From NCBI RefSeq assembly GCF_014647515.1, contig NZ_BMPI01000002.1:111484-175483 (forward strand): a stretch of DNA of 64,000 nt, in the 5' to 3' direction. The notes beneath the pieces are model-generated. The model made no database searches and was not told where the DNA came from. It saw only the letters and a list, made by a program, of their open reading frames with translations. The translations under genes and the position numbers were made by a program. This document shows, one piece after another, positions 50,334-63,526 of the stretch. This DNA is from Dactylosporangium sucinum. Lineage in GTDB: Bacteria; Actinomycetota; Actinomycetes; Mycobacteriales; Micromonosporaceae. The first letter of the stretch is position 1. Each line of letters begins with the position of its first letter.

Positions 50334-53300
50334 GTGAAGGTCGCTGTCCTGGGTCCGGTCGAGGTCGTCGACGGGGAGGAGCCCGTCGACGCCGGCGCGC
50401 CCAAGCAGCGTGCCGTGCTCGCGGCGCTCGCGCTGCACCGGCCGCGGGCCGTGGCCGTCGACGCGCTCGTCGACCTGCTCTGGGGTGACAGCCCGCCGCC
50501 GTCGCCGCTGTCGTCGCTGCACGGGTACATCGCCGGGCTGCGGCGGGTCGTCGAGCCCGGCCGGGCCGCCCGCGGGCGGCCGTCGGTGCTGGTCACGGTG
50601 CCGCCGGGGTACGCGCTGCGGCTCGCCGACGACGACGTCGACGCCGACCGGTTCGCGGCCACGGTCGATGCCGCCCACCGCCGGCTCGCCGTCGCCGAGA
50701 GCAGCACCAGCGGCGCACTGCCCGCGGTACCCGCCGGGATCAGCCGGGCCGAACTCGACGCCGTCGCCACCCGGCTCAGTGGTGCGCTCGCGCTGTGGCG
50801 GGGCACGCCATACCTGGAGCTCGACGAGGCCGAGGCCGCCGTCGCCGAGCGGGCCCGCCTGGCCGAGCTGCGGCTCGTCGCCATCGAGGACCTCGCGCTG
50901 GCCCGGCTGGCGCTGGGCGAGCCGGCGACCGTGGCCGCCGCCCTGGAGGCCGAGGCGCGCCGGCATCCGCTGCGCGAGCGACTCTGGGCCCTGCTCGCCC
51001 TCGCGCTCGGCCGGGCCGGCCGCCAGGCCGAGGCGATCGAGTCGCTCCAGGAGATCCGCCGGGCCCTGACCGAGGAGTTGGGCGTCGACCCGGGGGCGAC
51101 GCTGCGTGCGGTGGAGTTGGCGGTACTGCGGCAAGAACTGCCGACCACGCACCCACCGGCGCCCGAGCCCAGCGACCGCGCAGGCAGCATCGACCCCAGC
51201 AGCGCCGACCCCCGCGACTGGCCGCTCGCCGGCCGCGACGCCGAGCTCGCCGCCCTGACCGGCCTGCTCGCCGAGGCCCGCCGCGGCCACACCCGGTTCG
51301 CGCTGCTCACCGGCGAGCCGGGCATCGGCAAGTCCCGGCTCACCGCCGAACTGGCCCGGCAGGCGGCCGGCGCCGGGTTCGCGGTGCTCACCGGGCGGTG
51401 CTCGGAGGACGAGGGCGCTCCGCCGTTCTGGCCGTGGACGGGAGTGCTGCGCGACCTGGCCGCGGCGCTCGGCTCCGGGACCGTGCGGGAGCTGGCCGGG
51501 CCCGACGCGGACGTGCTGCCCGGCGTGACCGGCCCGGCCACCAAGCCGGTGTCGGTGGACGCCGAGCGGTTCCGGGTCTTCGACGCCGTGGCCCGCCTGC
51601 TCACGGCGGCCGCCGGCCGGACACCGCTGCTCGTCGTGCTCGACGACCTGCACTGGGCCGACCCCTCGTCGCTGCGCCTCGTGCGGCACCTCACCGACCA
51701 CCTGCCCGAGACTCGGCTCGTCCTGGCCGCCACCCGCCGCCGGCACCCCGAACCGGCCGGGGCCCTGGCCGAGGCCGGCGTCGGGCTGGTCCGCCGGCAC
51801 GCGCTGCGGCTGGACCTGACCGGGCTGTCCGCCGACGGCGTGGGCGCGCTCGTGCGCGCCGCCGGCGACGAGGCGGCCGCGGACCGGGTCGCGGCGCTGC
51901 GCGAGCGCACCGACGGCAACCCGTTCTTCCTCGTCGAGCTGCTCCGGTTCGGCAACGCGCCGGCCGGCCAGATCCCGGCCGCGGTCACGGACGTGCTGGC
52001 CCGGCGGGTCGCCCGGCTGCCCGCGCCGACCGGCGAGCTGCTGCGCTGCGCGGCGGTCGTCGGCCGCGAGTACGACCTCGAGGTGCTCGCCGCGGTCGCC
52101 GGCGCCGACCCGGACACCGTGCTCGACGACGTCGACCCGGCGGTGGCCGCCGGGATCGTGCTCGAGGACGCCGCGTCGGGCCGGTTCCGGTTCGCCCACG
52201 CGCTGGTCCGCGACGTCGTGTACCGGGCCCAGCCGGCCACCCGCCGCGCCCGCCGGCACGCGACGGTCGCCCGGGTGCTCGACGGCACCGGCCGGCTGTC
52301 CGAGGCGGCCCGGCACTGGCTGGCGGCCGGACCGGCGCACGCCGGGGTGGCCTGGCGGGCCGCCGCCCGGGCCGCCGGGCAGGCGCGCGCCCTGCGCGGC
52401 CACGAGGAGGCGGTCCGGCTGCTCGCCGCCGCCCGCGTCGCCCAGGCCCAGGACGGCGCGTGTACCCCGGGCGACCGCTACGACCTGCTCATGGCCCACG
52501 CCGACGCCTGCGAGTGGGTCGGCGACCGCGACGGCCAGCTGGAGGCGATCGACCTGGCCTGCGCCGCCGCGGTCGAGCTCGGCGACGTCGAGCGGCTGGC
52601 CCGCGCCGCGGTCCGCACCCCGGACGGTTCGATGTGGCCGGTGCGCGACCTCGACGTCGTGCACCCGCCGGCGGTCGTCGCGCTGCGCCGGGTCCTGCGC
52701 GAGCTGCCGGCCGCCGACGGCGAGCTGCGCTGCCGGGCCCTGCTGACGCTCGCCGGCGAGCTGCACTACGCGGACGCGCCGCTGGAGCGCGACGCGCTCG
52801 CCGACGAGGGCCTGGCGATGGCCCGCCGGCTCGGCGACCCGGACCTGCTCGTGTGGGCCGCCGGGACCGCGTTCACGGCCGTGTGGCTGGCCGGGAACGC
52901 GGAGCGGCGCTGGCGCGACATCGAGGAGGCGATCCGCCTCGCCGAGCTCGACGCGCCGGTGCCCGGCCAGTCGGCGGCCCGCCAGGCCGACCGCACCCGC
53001 CTGATCACGTACCGCGCCGTCGCCGCCCAGGAGACGGGCCGCATCGAGGCGATGTGGGCCGACCTGGCCGTGGCCCGCGCCGAGGCCGAGCGGCTGCGGC
53101 TGGCGTTCCCGCTGCTCGTCGTCGGCACCATGGACGGGCCCTGGCTGGCCATGCGCGGCCGGTTCGCCGAGGCCGAGACCCGGGTCGCCGAGCTGACCGC
53201 CACGGCCGAGCGCACGCTGCTGCCGACCCGGGAGTTCTTCGCGAGCGCCGCGGCGTTCATCCGCATCTGGCAGGGCCGGGCCGAGGAGCTGCTGCCGGTG

Positions 53301-53759
53301 GTCCGGACGGTGCACGAGGCCCACCCGACCACCTCGGGGGCGATGTTCCTGCTGCTCCTGCTGCACGCCGGTCGCCTGGACGAGGCCGCCGAGGTCAACG
53401 AGCGCCGCGTGGAGCACCCGGCCTCGTGGGCGCTGCCGTTCGACCTGTCCGTGGCGGCCTACGCGGCGTTCGCGCTGGCCCGCCCCGCCCAGGCGGCCGA
53501 CGTGTACCGCCGCCTCGCCCCGCTGGCCGGCCGCACCGCGTCGGCCGGCTCCGGCGCCCCGATCGGCCCGGTCGACGCCTACCTGGCGCTGGCCGCGTCG
53601 GCCGCCGGCGAGCCGGAGCTGGCCCGCCGGCACGCCGCCGACGCCGAGGCCCTCATCGAGGCGTGGGACATCCCGGTCTTCGGTGCCTGGTTCGCGCGGG
53701 TCAGCGGCCGCACAGCGGGTGCTCGACCAACCGGTCGGCCGCGTGCCGCTGGCGGGTGA
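50334..53759 (+). CDS. SARP-type regulator with BTAD and AAA ATPase domains
   Basis: An 1141-residue regulator: winged-helix DNA-binding domain (1-95, LGPVEVVDGEEPVDAGAPKQ), bacterial transcriptional activator domain (about 100-265), then an AAA/STAND ATPase (about 295-560) with Walker A GEPGIGKSR and Walker B LLVVLDDLHWADP, and a long alpha-helical TPR-like C-terminus. These large proteins switch on specialised metabolism or catabolism when a signal binds. GTG 50334 is chosen because the DNA-binding domain begins there, although the frame stays open further upstream. It is not obviously linked to either neighbour. Confidence 0.9.
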   Translation: MKVAVLGPVEVVDGEEPVDAGAPKQRAVLAALALHRPRAVAVDALVDLLWGDSPPPSPLSSLHGYIAGLRRVVEPGRAARGRPSVLVTVPPGYALRLADDDVDADRFAATVDAAHRRLAVAESSTSGALPAVPAGISRAELDAVATRLSGALALWRGTPYLELDEAEAAVAERARLAELRLVAIEDLALARLALGEPATVAAALEAEARRHPLRERLWALLALALGRAGRQAEAIESLQEIRRALTEELGVDPGATLRAVELAVLRQELPTTHPPAPEPSDRAGSIDPSSADPRDWPLAGRDAELAALTGLLAEARRGHTRFALLTGEPGIGKSRLTAELARQAAGAGFAVLTGRCSEDEGAPPFWPWTGVLRDLAAALGSGTVRELAGPDADVLPGVTGPATKPVSVDAERFRVFDAVARLLTAAAGRTPLLVVLDDLHWADPSSLRLVRHLTDHLPETRLVLAATRRRHPEPAGALAEAGVGLVRRHALRLDLTGLSADGVGALVRAAGDEAAADRVAALRERTDGNPFFLVELLRFGNAPAGQIPAAVTDVLARRVARLPAPTGELLRCAAVVGREYDLEVLAAVAGADPDTVLDDVDPAVAAGIVLEDAASGRFRFAHALVRDVVYRAQPATRRARRHATVARVLDGTGRLSEAARHWLAAGPAHAGVAWRAAARAAGQARALRGHEEAVRLLAAARVAQAQDGACTPGDRYDLLMAHADACEWVGDRDGQLEAIDLACAAAVELGDVERLARAAVRTPDGSMWPVRDLDVVHPPAVVALRRVLRELPAADGELRCRALLTLAGELHYADAPLERDALADEGLAMARRLGDPDLLVWAAGTAFTAVWLAGNAERRWRDIEEAIRLAELDAPVPGQSAARQADRTRLITYRAVAAQETGRIEAMWADLAVARAEAERLRLAFPLLVVGTMDGPWLAMRGRFAEAETRVAELTATAERTLLPTREFFASAAAFIRIWQGRAEELLPVVRTVHEAHPTTSGAMFLLLLLHAGRLDEAAEVNERRVEHPASWALPFDLSVAAYAAFALARPAQAADVYRRLAPLAGRTASAGSGAPIGPVDAYLALAASAAGEPELARRHAADAEALIEAWDIPVFGAWFARVSGRTAGARPTGRPRAAGG

Positions 53760-53800
53760 AGTCCGCCGCGACTCCGCGATCCATGGAGCGAATCGGCGAG

Positions 53801-54697
53801 TCAGATGCCGGCGCGGCGGCCGCGCTCCTCGGCCTCGTCGCGGTCCAGCCGGTCCAGGCCGTCGAGGCTGGCCTTCTTCGCGTTGAAGGCGCGGATCCAC
53901 AGGCCCGCCGCCCAGGCCGCGGCCAGCTCGTCGGCGCTCCACCGCCGGCCGCCGGCCGCCTGGTAGGCGTCGAGGAAGTCCGCCGTCTGCTGCACGGTCG
54001 CCGCGTGGGCCGTCGCGCCCGCGGGCCACATCGCGGCGGCCAGGCCGACCACCACCGGCTCGGGCTCGGCGACCGCGCTGTCCCAGTCGTGGACGGCCAG
54101 CGGGGCGCTCCCGTGCCACCAGATGTTGTGGGACTCGAAGTCGCAGTGGCCGACGATCGGGTGCAGCGCCGCGACCACGGCGGTCAGGCGGCGGCGGACC
54201 CGGGTGCCCACCTCGTCGAGCCAGGACGGGTCGGGGTGCTCGTTCAGGTCCGCGTCGCGGTCGTCCGGGGGCGGCCAGACGCGGCCCTCGTCGTGGTGCC
54301 AGCGGGCCCAGGCCGGGGACGGGCGCAGGGACGGGACCGCCGCGACCGGGGGCGCCAGGCGCACCAGCTCGTGCAGCAGGGTCGCGAACGCCGCGGCCGG
54401 CGGGAGCGGCGCCGCCGCGGCCGGAGTGATCGCCGTCTCGGCGCTGGCCACCCGGCCGGGCGTGAACGGGTGCGGGCCGGTCAGCGGCTCGGGGCAGGGG
54501 AAGCCGGCCCGCCACAGGTGCTTGTGCACGGCGAAGCAGCCGGCCAGGCGGGCCTCCGCCGGGCGGATCTTCACCACGACCCGGCGGCCGTCGGCCAACC
54601 GGACGGCGTGGACCGATGACAGGTGCTCGGCGATGTTCGACGTCTGGGCGACCGGGCTGCCGAGCCAGCGGGCGCACCAGGCATCGAGGTCGGTCAC
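53801..54697 (-). CDS. Aminoglycoside phosphotransferase-family kinase
   Basis: A 298-residue small-molecule kinase of the APH/choline kinase fold. VVVKIRPAE (ATP-binding Lys), catalytic loop HCDFESHNIWWH (HxDxxxxN form) and VHDWDSA (metal-binding Asp). Such enzymes may phosphorylate antibiotics, sugars or amino alcohols. GTG 54697 start. The final DNA overlaps no other gene; the SARP gene converges with a 41-bp gap. Confidence 0.85.
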   Translation of the reverse strand: MTDLDAWCARWLGSPVAQTSNIAEHLSSVHAVRLADGRRVVVKIRPAEARLAGCFAVHKHLWRAGFPCPEPLTGPHPFTPGRVASAETAITPAAAAPLPPAAAFATLLHELVRLAPPVAAVPSLRPSPAWARWHHDEGRVWPPPDDRDADLNEHPDPSWLDEVGTRVRRRLTAVVAALHPIVGHCDFESHNIWWHGSAPLAVHDWDSAVAEPEPVVVGLAAAMWPAGATAHAATVQQTADFLDAYQAAGGRRWSADELAAAWAAGLWIRAFNAKKASLDGLDRLDRDEAEERGRRAGI

Positions 54698-54804
54698 GCG
54701 GTCACGGTACCGGGCGCGGCTGCGCCGTGGCCATCTCGGCCACCGTCGATAAGGGGCCTCGACGCGCGGCTGGGCGTCGGCGGCGGCCGGGGGCGATTCG
54801 GGAT

Positions 54805-54842
54805 GTGGTAGGGAAACTGGGGCTATAGCGCCGGTTTCCCTA
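54805..54842. terminator. 11-bp inverted repeat, possible terminator
   Basis: GGTAGGGAAAC (54805-54815) pairs with GTTTCCCTACC (54832-54842). It lies downstream of the siderophore operon on the minus strand. The arms happen to contain GGGAAAC/GTTTCCC like the IclR half-sites but the spacing (16 nt) does not fit. Confidence 0.5.
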
Positions 54843-54912
54843 CCGTGAAACTCAGCGCCGGGGTTTGTACGTGGCCACCGTGAAGTCGGCCGTCCGGTCA
54901 ACCAGCCGCACC

Positions 54913-56413
<1,501 letters not shown>

Positions 56414-56436
56414 CGAATTGCCTTTCGGTCGGCGGG

Positions 56437-57087
56437 TCACGGGCGGCGGGCGTCGGCGGCGAGGAGGCACTCGGTGACCTCGGCGGCCGTGGCCACCACC
56501 CCGCAGCGGTCGGCGACGTGGCGCAGGGCGTCGCGGTGGTGCGCCGGGCTGAAGTCGGCGACGGCGTCGGCGACCACGAACGGCTGCAGGTCGCGCATGA
56601 ACGCGTCGAGCGTGGTGGCGAGCACCCCGATGTGCGCGTAGACGCCGGTCACGATCAGCTGGTCGCGATCGCCGAGGATCGACGCCAGGGGCGTGCCGAC
56701 GAAGGCGCTGTAGCGGCGCTTCGTCACCAGGATGTCGTTCGGCCCCGGCGTCAAGGGCTCGACGATGGCCAGCAGATGTTCGTCCGGCGGCGGCCCGTCG
56801 CCCCAGAAGTCCTGCAGCAGGCCGCGTTCGGCGCGGCTCTGGCCGCCGGGCTGGGCCGAGTACACGACCGGCAGGCCCAGCTCGTGCGCGTGCTTGCGCA
56901 GCGCCGCGATGTTGTCGACGACCCGGGCCAGCAGCGCCCGGTCCGCGGTGCCGAAGGGGGCCAGGAAGTACCGCTGCATGTCGTGGACGAGCAGCGCCGC
57001 GCGGGCCGGGTCGGGCCGCCAGTCCACTTTGGACCGGTCGAGACCGAACCCGGTCGGCACGGGGTACGGGGTGATTCGGGGCAGCAC
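56437..57087 (-). CDS. dhbB: Isochorismatase
   Basis: A 216-residue hydrolase turning isochorismate into 2,3-dihydro-2,3-dihydroxybenzoate. VHDMQRYFL (catalytic Asp), TKRRYSAF (Lys) and GVYAHIGV match EntB/DhbB. It stops before the aryl-carrier domain found at the C-terminus of full-length EntB/DhbB, so a separate carrier protein must exist, presumably outside the window. GTG 57087 lies 3 bp after the ligase stop. Confidence 0.92.
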   Translation of the reverse strand: MLPRITPYPVPTGFGLDRSKVDWRPDPARAALLVHDMQRYFLAPFGTADRALLARVVDNIAALRKHAHELGLPVVYSAQPGGQSRAERGLLQDFWGDGPPPDEHLLAIVEPLTPGPNDILVTKRRYSAFVGTPLASILGDRDQLIVTGVYAHIGVLATTLDAFMRDLQPFVVADAVADFSPAHHRDALRHVADRCGVVATAAEVTECLLAADARRP

Positions 57088-57090
57088 GGT

Positions 57091-58660
<1,570 letters not shown>

Positions 58661-58671
<11 letters not shown>

Positions 58672-59845
58672 CGTCGCGCTCCGACCGGTCGAGCCCGAGC
58701 GCGGCGAGCATCGTGCCGAGCTTCGCGGTCGTCTCGGCAAGCTCGGCCGCCGGGTCGGAGTCGGCCACCACGCCGGCGCCGGCGAACAGGTCGAGCCCGC
58801 CCGGGTCGGCGGTGGCGCACCGGATGGTGACCGCCCACTCGCCGTCGCCCGCCGCGTCGACCCAGCCGACCAGGCCGGTGTAGAGGCCGCGGTCGAACGG
58901 CTCCAGCTCGGCGATCGCGGCCCGGGCGGCGGCCGTCGGCGTGCCGCACACCGCGGGCGTCGGGTGCAGCGCGGTGGCCAGGGTCAGCGCGGAGACGGCC
59001 GGGTCGGCGACCGTGCCGGTGACCAGGGTGGACAGGTGCCACATCGTCGCGGTGCCGACCAGCGAAGGCTCGGCCGGCACGGTGAGCTCGGCGCAGTACG
59101 GGCGCAGCGCGCCGGCGACCGCCTCGCTCACCACCGCGTGCTCGTGCCGGTCCTTGGCCGAGCGCAGCAGCGCGGCGGCGCGGCGGTGGTCCTCGGCCGG
59201 GTCGGCGCTGCGGGCCGCGGACCCGGCGAGCGGGTTCGCGGTGACCGTCCGGCCGTGCCGGGAGACGAGCAGCTCGGGGCTGGCGCCGAGCAGCGTGCGG
59301 CCGCCGCCGACGTCGACGCCGAAGGTGTACCCGCCGGGCTCGCGCGCCGCCAGGGCCCGCACGACCGGGGCCGGGTCGAAGCCGGGCGCGTCGACCCGCA
59401 GCGACCGGGCCAGGACCACCTTGGTGTAGGCGCCGGCGCGGATCCGGCGGACCGCCTCGGCGACCGCGGCGGCGTAGCGGTCCGGCGGCGGCACCGGACG
59501 GACCCCGGCCACGCCCACCGGCAGGTCCACTGTGGAGGCGGCGGACGGCGGCCCGCCCCGGCGCAGCCGCAGCGGCACGACGAGCTGCGCGGGAGCGCCG
59601 GGCGCGAACGGCACGGCGCCGACCACGGTGCGGACCTCGTGGCCGGCCGCCTCGGCCACGCCGAGCACGGCGTCGACCCGCCGCGCCAGGTCGGCCAGGC
59701 CGTCGGGGCGGCCGGACGGCGGCACCGCGAAGTAGGTGCCCTCGGCCAGGAGGGTGCCGCGGGGCGAGGCGAACAGCGACGAGCTGCCGGGGCGGTAGCC
59801 GGCGAGCAGCTCGGCCGCTGTCGTCGCGGCTGACAGGGTGGTCAC
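58661..59845 (-). CDS. dhbC: Isochorismate synthase
   Basis: A 394-residue chorismate-utilising enzyme (EntC/DhbC/MenF type) making isochorismate. Conserved: [63 protein letters not shown], and GLYTGLVGW followed by [13 protein letters not shown] (metal-binding Glu/Asp region). GTG 59845. Together with the three neighbouring genes it supplies 2,3-dihydroxybenzoate. Confidence 0.94.
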
Positions 59846-59873
59846 GCGGGGTTCTCCCTTCGGGCGGCGGCGC

Positions 59874-60605
59874 TCAGGCGCGCAGCGTGGCGCCGCCGTC
59901 GACGTACAGGTCGTGCATGGTGATGTGCCGCGCCCGGTCCGAGGCGAGGAAGAGCACGGCGTCGGCGATGTCCTCCGGCTCGGCGATCCGGCCGAGCGGG
60001 ATCCCGGCCCGGAACGCGGCGGGGTCGCCCGCGATCACGGCGGCCGGCCCGGCGTCGGTCCAGAGCGCGCGCTGCATGGGCGTGTCGGTCGAGCCGGGCG
60101 CGACGACGTTGCAGCGGATGTTGTACCGCGCCAGCTCCAGCCCCAGGCTCTTGGTGAAGTGGGTGGCGGCCGCCTTGGAGGCGGCGTACGCGGCCATGCC
60201 GGCGCGCGGGACGCCGGCCGCGTTCGACGAGACCGTCACGATGACGCCGGAGCGCCGCGGGACCATCCGCCGGGCCACCGCGCGGCTGGCGTGGAAGACC
60301 CCGGTCGCGTTGACCGCGAACGTGGCCGCCCAGTCGTCGTCGGCGTAGTCGACCACGGCCCCGGTGCGCAGCACCCCGGCGACGTTGACGAGCACCCCGA
60401 TCGGGCCGGTGCGCTCGACCTCGTCGACGAGCGCGTCGACCTGCCGGGCGTCGGCAACGTCGACCACGTGGGCGGTGATCCCGGGGTGGTGCTCGACGCC
60501 CTTGGGATCACGGTCGGCGGCCGCCACCGGGACGCCCTGGGCGGCGAACGCGAGCGCGACCGCCCGCCCGATGCCCTGCCCCGCCCCGGTCACCAAGGCG
60601 ATCAT
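59874..60605 (-). CDS. dhbA: 2,3-dihydro-2,3-dihydroxybenzoate dehydrogenase
   Basis: A 243-residue SDR of the EntA/DhbA type, the last step to 2,3-dihydroxybenzoate. TGAGQGIG at residues 6-13, NVAGV, catalytic Tyr and Lys in YAASKAA, and the ending [12 protein letters not shown] 60605 overlaps the antiporter gene stop by 4 bases; the isochorismate synthase gene follows 28 bp later. Context makes this specific role much more likely than a general SDR. Confidence 0.9.
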   Translation of the reverse strand: MIALVTGAGQGIGRAVALAFAAQGVPVAAADRDPKGVEHHPGITAHVVDVADARQVDALVDEVERTGPIGVLVNVAGVLRTGAVVDYADDDWAATFAVNATGVFHASRAVARRMVPRRSGVIVTVSSNAAGVPRAGMAAYAASKAAATHFTKSLGLELARYNIRCNVVAPGSTDTPMQRALWTDAGPAAVIAGDPAAFRAGIPLGRIAEPEDIADAVLFLASDRARHITMHDLYVDGGATLRA

Positions 60606-61927
60606 GCCGGCCTCCCCGCCAGCGCCAGCTCGCGCTCGGCCTCGGCCTCGGTCAGCTCGACGCGGGCCATGGCGCGGCGCAGGATCGGCGGTCCCATCAC
60701 CGAGGTGACCACGGCGATGAGGACGACGACGGTGTACGTCGCGATCGAGAGCACCCCGAGCCGCAGCCCGGCCGTGGCGACCACGACCTCGACGATCCCG
60801 CGGGCGTTCATCCCGGCGCCGAGCGCGATGCCCTCCCAGTGCGACAGGCGGCTGGCCCGGGCACCGAGGTAGGCGCCGGTGAACTTGCCGACGATCGCGA
60901 TGGCGAGCAGCGCGACCGCCGCGACGAGCACCTTCGGGTCGGCCAGGGCGGTGAGGTCCATCCGCAGGCCGGCGGTGGCCAGGAACAGCGGCGCGAGGAC
61001 CGACAGCACGACGGTCCGCAGCGGCGCGAGATCCTGCCAGAGCCTCCGCGGGGCGCCCTCGTCGTCGGCCCGGGCCTGCCCGATGAGGATGCCGGCGACG
61101 AACGCGCCGAACAGCGCCTCCATCCCCATCGCATGGGTGGCGGCCGCGCCGAGCAGCACGACGATGACCGCGACGGTGACCCGGGGGCCGCCGTCCTTGG
61201 CCCGGCCGGCCAGCCGCAGCGCCCACCGGACGACCGGGCGGCCGACGAGGATCGCGGCGGCGACGAGGCCGAGGAGGTACACGACCGAGAGGCTGACCGT
61301 GCCGCCGTGCACGCCGGTGGTCGCCGCCGCCGAGACGATCGACAGCAGGAACCAGCCGACGGCGTCGTCGACCATGCCGGCGCCGAGCGTCAGCTGGCCG
61401 ATGTCGCGGTGCAACAGGCCCATGTCGGCGAGCGTCTTGGCGATCACCGGGATCGCGGTGACGCACATGGCGACCCCGAGGAACAGGGCGAAGACCGCGC
61501 GCTCGGAGGTGTCGGTGAGCAGTGCGGCCGGGACGAGGAACCCCGCGCCGACGCCGAGGGCGAGCGGGACGATCAGCCCGGCCAGGCTGACCCGCACGCC
61601 GGTGGCGCCGCGGCGGCGCAGCATCGCGAGGTCGAGCTGCGCGCCGGTGACGCCGACGAGCAGCAGCACGCCGAGCTGGCCGACCGCGTCGAGCAGGTGC
61701 AGCTGGTCGGCGTCGGCCGGCAGCACGAACGACAGGGCGCCCGGGGCGAGCGCCCCGAGCAGCGACGGGCCGAGGATGACGCCGGTGAGCAGCTCGCCGA
61801 CGAGGGCCGGCAGGCCGAACCGGGTGGCCAGGCGGCCCAGCGCGAGCGCCACGAGCAGCAGCAGCGCCGCCTGGAGCAGGAAGACGAGCAGGGCGTGCGG
61901 GTCGAGGCTGGGCACCGGGCTACTCAT
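60602..61927 (-). CDS. CPA2-type cation/proton antiporter
   Basis: A 441-residue membrane protein with about 12 helices, of the monovalent cation:proton antiporter-2 (KefB/NapA) fold. Seen: [21 protein letters not shown] (here residues about 28-48; core [12 protein letters not shown]), [11 protein letters not shown] with the paired Asp of the ion site, and [19 protein letters not shown] helix. Antiporters occur in several actinobacterial siderophore operons, possibly energising export. Overlaps the reductase gene by 8 bases. Confidence 0.88.
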   Translation of the reverse strand: MSSPVPSLDPHALLVFLLQAALLLLVALALGRLATRFGLPALVGELLTGVILGPSLLGALAPGALSFVLPADADQLHLLDAVGQLGVLLLVGVTGAQLDLAMLRRRGATGVRVSLAGLIVPLALGVGAGFLVPAALLTDTSERAVFALFLGVAMCVTAIPVIAKTLADMGLLHRDIGQLTLGAGMVDDAVGWFLLSIVSAAATTGVHGGTVSLSVVYLLGLVAAAILVGRPVVRWALRLAGRAKDGGPRVTVAVIVVLLGAAATHAMGMEALFGAFVAGILIGQARADDEGAPRRLWQDLAPLRTVVLSVLAPLFLATAGLRMDLTALADPKVLVAAVALLAIAIVGKFTGAYLGARASRLSHWEGIALGAGMNARGIVEVVVATAGLRLGVLSIATYTVVVLIAVVTSVMGPPILRRAMARVELTEAEAERELALAGRPA

Positions 61928-62723
61928 CGTCGTCCTCGTGGTGGTCCAGGTTGACGGTGCCGCGCTTCCAGTAGCCGTCGACCTCCAGCCAGTCCCGGTT
62001 GAGGCCGAGGCCGCGCAGGTGGCGGCGGATGGGCTTGAGGCCGCTCGCCTCGCCGGCGATCCAGACGTAGCCGTCGCCCGGGGGCAGCGCGGCCGCCGGG
62101 ACCGCGGTCTCGAGCGACTCGCCGCGGTCGCGGTGCAGCCAGCGGACGGTGGCGGCGGTCTTCGTGGTGAGCTCCTGCTCCTCGCCCGCGTCGGCGACCT
62201 CGACGAACGCGAGCACCGTCGCGCCGTCGGGGAGCTGCTCCAGCCAAGCGGCGAGGGCGGGCAGGGCGGTCTCGTCGGCGCCGAGGAGGTACCAGTCGAA
62301 GCTGAACGGCACCAGGTTCGACCCGCGCGGGCCGAGGACGCCGATGCGCTGGCCGGGGGTTGCCCGGGCCGCCCACGACGCGCCCGGGCCGTGGCCGTGC
62401 AGGGCGAAGTCGATGTCGAGCTCGCGCTGCTCGGGCCGCAGGTGCCGCACGGTGTAGTCGCGGTAGATCGGCAGCGGCGCGCCGGGTGGCGGAGGCTCCA
62501 GGCCGTCCTCGCCGAGCGTCGGCATGACCGGCAGCTCGGCACCCGGCTCGGGGAAGAAGACCTTCACGTGGTCGTCGGGGGCCGCGTAGCAGAAGCCGTC
62601 GAGCTGCTCGCCGCCCAGCGTCACGCGGACCATGCGCGGGCTGAGCCGGTGCACCCGGCGGACCTCCAGCAGGCGTGGGGTGAGGTCGTGCCAGACGAGT
62701 TCGACCTCGCGGGCGGTGGTCAT
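61920..62723 (-). CDS. Siderophore-interacting FAD reductase
   Basis: A 267-residue SIP/ViuB-family flavoreductase that releases iron from imported ferric siderophore in the cytosol. FAD-binding domain with RDYTVRHLRPEQRELDIDF and the conserved HGxGPGASWA, then the NAD(P)H domain ending WIAGEASGLKPIRRHLR and GYWKRGTVN, all typical. ATG 62723 overlaps the hydrolase stop by 4 bases. Confidence 0.93.
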   Translation of the reverse strand: MTTAREVELVWHDLTPRLLEVRRVHRLSPRMVRVTLGGEQLDGFCYAAPDDHVKVFFPEPGAELPVMPTLGEDGLEPPPPGAPLPIYRDYTVRHLRPEQRELDIDFALHGHGPGASWAARATPGQRIGVLGPRGSNLVPFSFDWYLLGADETALPALAAWLEQLPDGATVLAFVEVADAGEEQELTTKTAATVRWLHRDRGESLETAVPAAALPPGDGYVWIAGEASGLKPIRRHLRGLGLNRDWLEVDGYWKRGTVNLDHHEDDDE

Positions 62724-63526
62724 GCGGTCTCCTTGGGATCCGGGAAGGCTTCGGGACGCAGGAAGGCGAGCAGCTCGGCGTTGAGCCGCGCGGGCTGTTC
62801 GAGGTAGCCGTAGTGGCCGGCGTCGGGGATCTCGGCGTACCGGGCGCCCGGGATCGCCTTGGCGACCTCCTGGCAGCCCACGGCCGGCGCGATGAGGTCG
62901 TCCGCGAAGCCGACCACGAGGCAGGGCACGGTGATCCCGGCGTACGCGTCGAGGCGGTCGACGTGGGTGCCGAGCTCCAGCCGGGTGGTGCCGCCCGCGC
63001 CGGGCGCCGGCAGCTGGAACACGTCGAGCCAGTCCCGGGCCTGGCGGTCGTCGGCGATCGTGCGGGGCGAGAGGTTCAGGGCGGCGCGGACCATCGCGCC
63101 GTACTCCGGGGGCAGCGACGTCCCTTCGAGTGCCCGCTCGGCGTCCTCCATGGCCTGCCGGAAGACGTTCCGGCCGCCGAAGACCGCCATGAGCACCGCC
63201 CGGTCGACCAGGTCGGGCCGCTGCACGCAGAGTTCGGCGGCGACCCGCGCGCCCATCGACGAGCCGGCGACCCGGCACGGGGCCAGGCCGAGGCGCTCGA
63301 CGAGCATGGCCGCGTCGGCGACCTGGCCGGCCGCGGTGACCACGGCCGGGGTGTCGCTCGGCGGGATGCCGCGGGTGTCGAAGGTGACCACCCGGTAGCC
63401 GGCGGCCACGAGCGCCGGCACCTGGTGCAGGTGCCAGGTCCGGCCACGGGCGCCGGTGCCGGCGATGAGCAGCACCGCCGGGCCGCTGCCGCGCTCCTCG
63501 TAGTGCAGGCCGTCGATCAGCGGCAC
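62720..63526 (-). CDS. Alpha/beta hydrolase of the siderophore operon
   Basis: A 268-residue hydrolase: LLIAGTGARGRTW (oxyanion region), Ser in AGSSMGARVAAEL (about residue 95), likely Asp in GFADDLIAP and His in DAGHYGYLEQP. In a siderophore operon it could hydrolyse an ester-linked siderophore to free iron or act as a proofreading thioesterase; both are inference. GTG 63526 overlaps the ABC gene's stop by 10 bases. Confidence 0.85.
   Translation of the reverse strand: MPLIDGLHYEERGSGPAVLLIAGTGARGRTWHLHQVPALVAAGYRVVTFDTRGIPPSDTPAVVTAAGQVADAAMLVERLGLAPCRVAGSSMGARVAAELCVQRPDLVDRAVLMAVFGGRNVFRQAMEDAERALEGTSLPPEYGAMVRAALNLSPRTIADDRQARDWLDVFQLPAPGAGGTTRLELGTHVDRLDAYAGITVPCLVVGFADDLIAPAVGCQEVAKAIPGARYAEIPDAGHYGYLEQPARLNAELLAFLRPEAFPDPKETA

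Noticed and set aside
54805..54842. Eighth IclR-type operator (GGGAAAC...GTTTCCC)
   Set aside because: Half-sites are oriented and spaced differently (16 nt) and form an 11-bp hairpin downstream of an operon; more likely a terminator.
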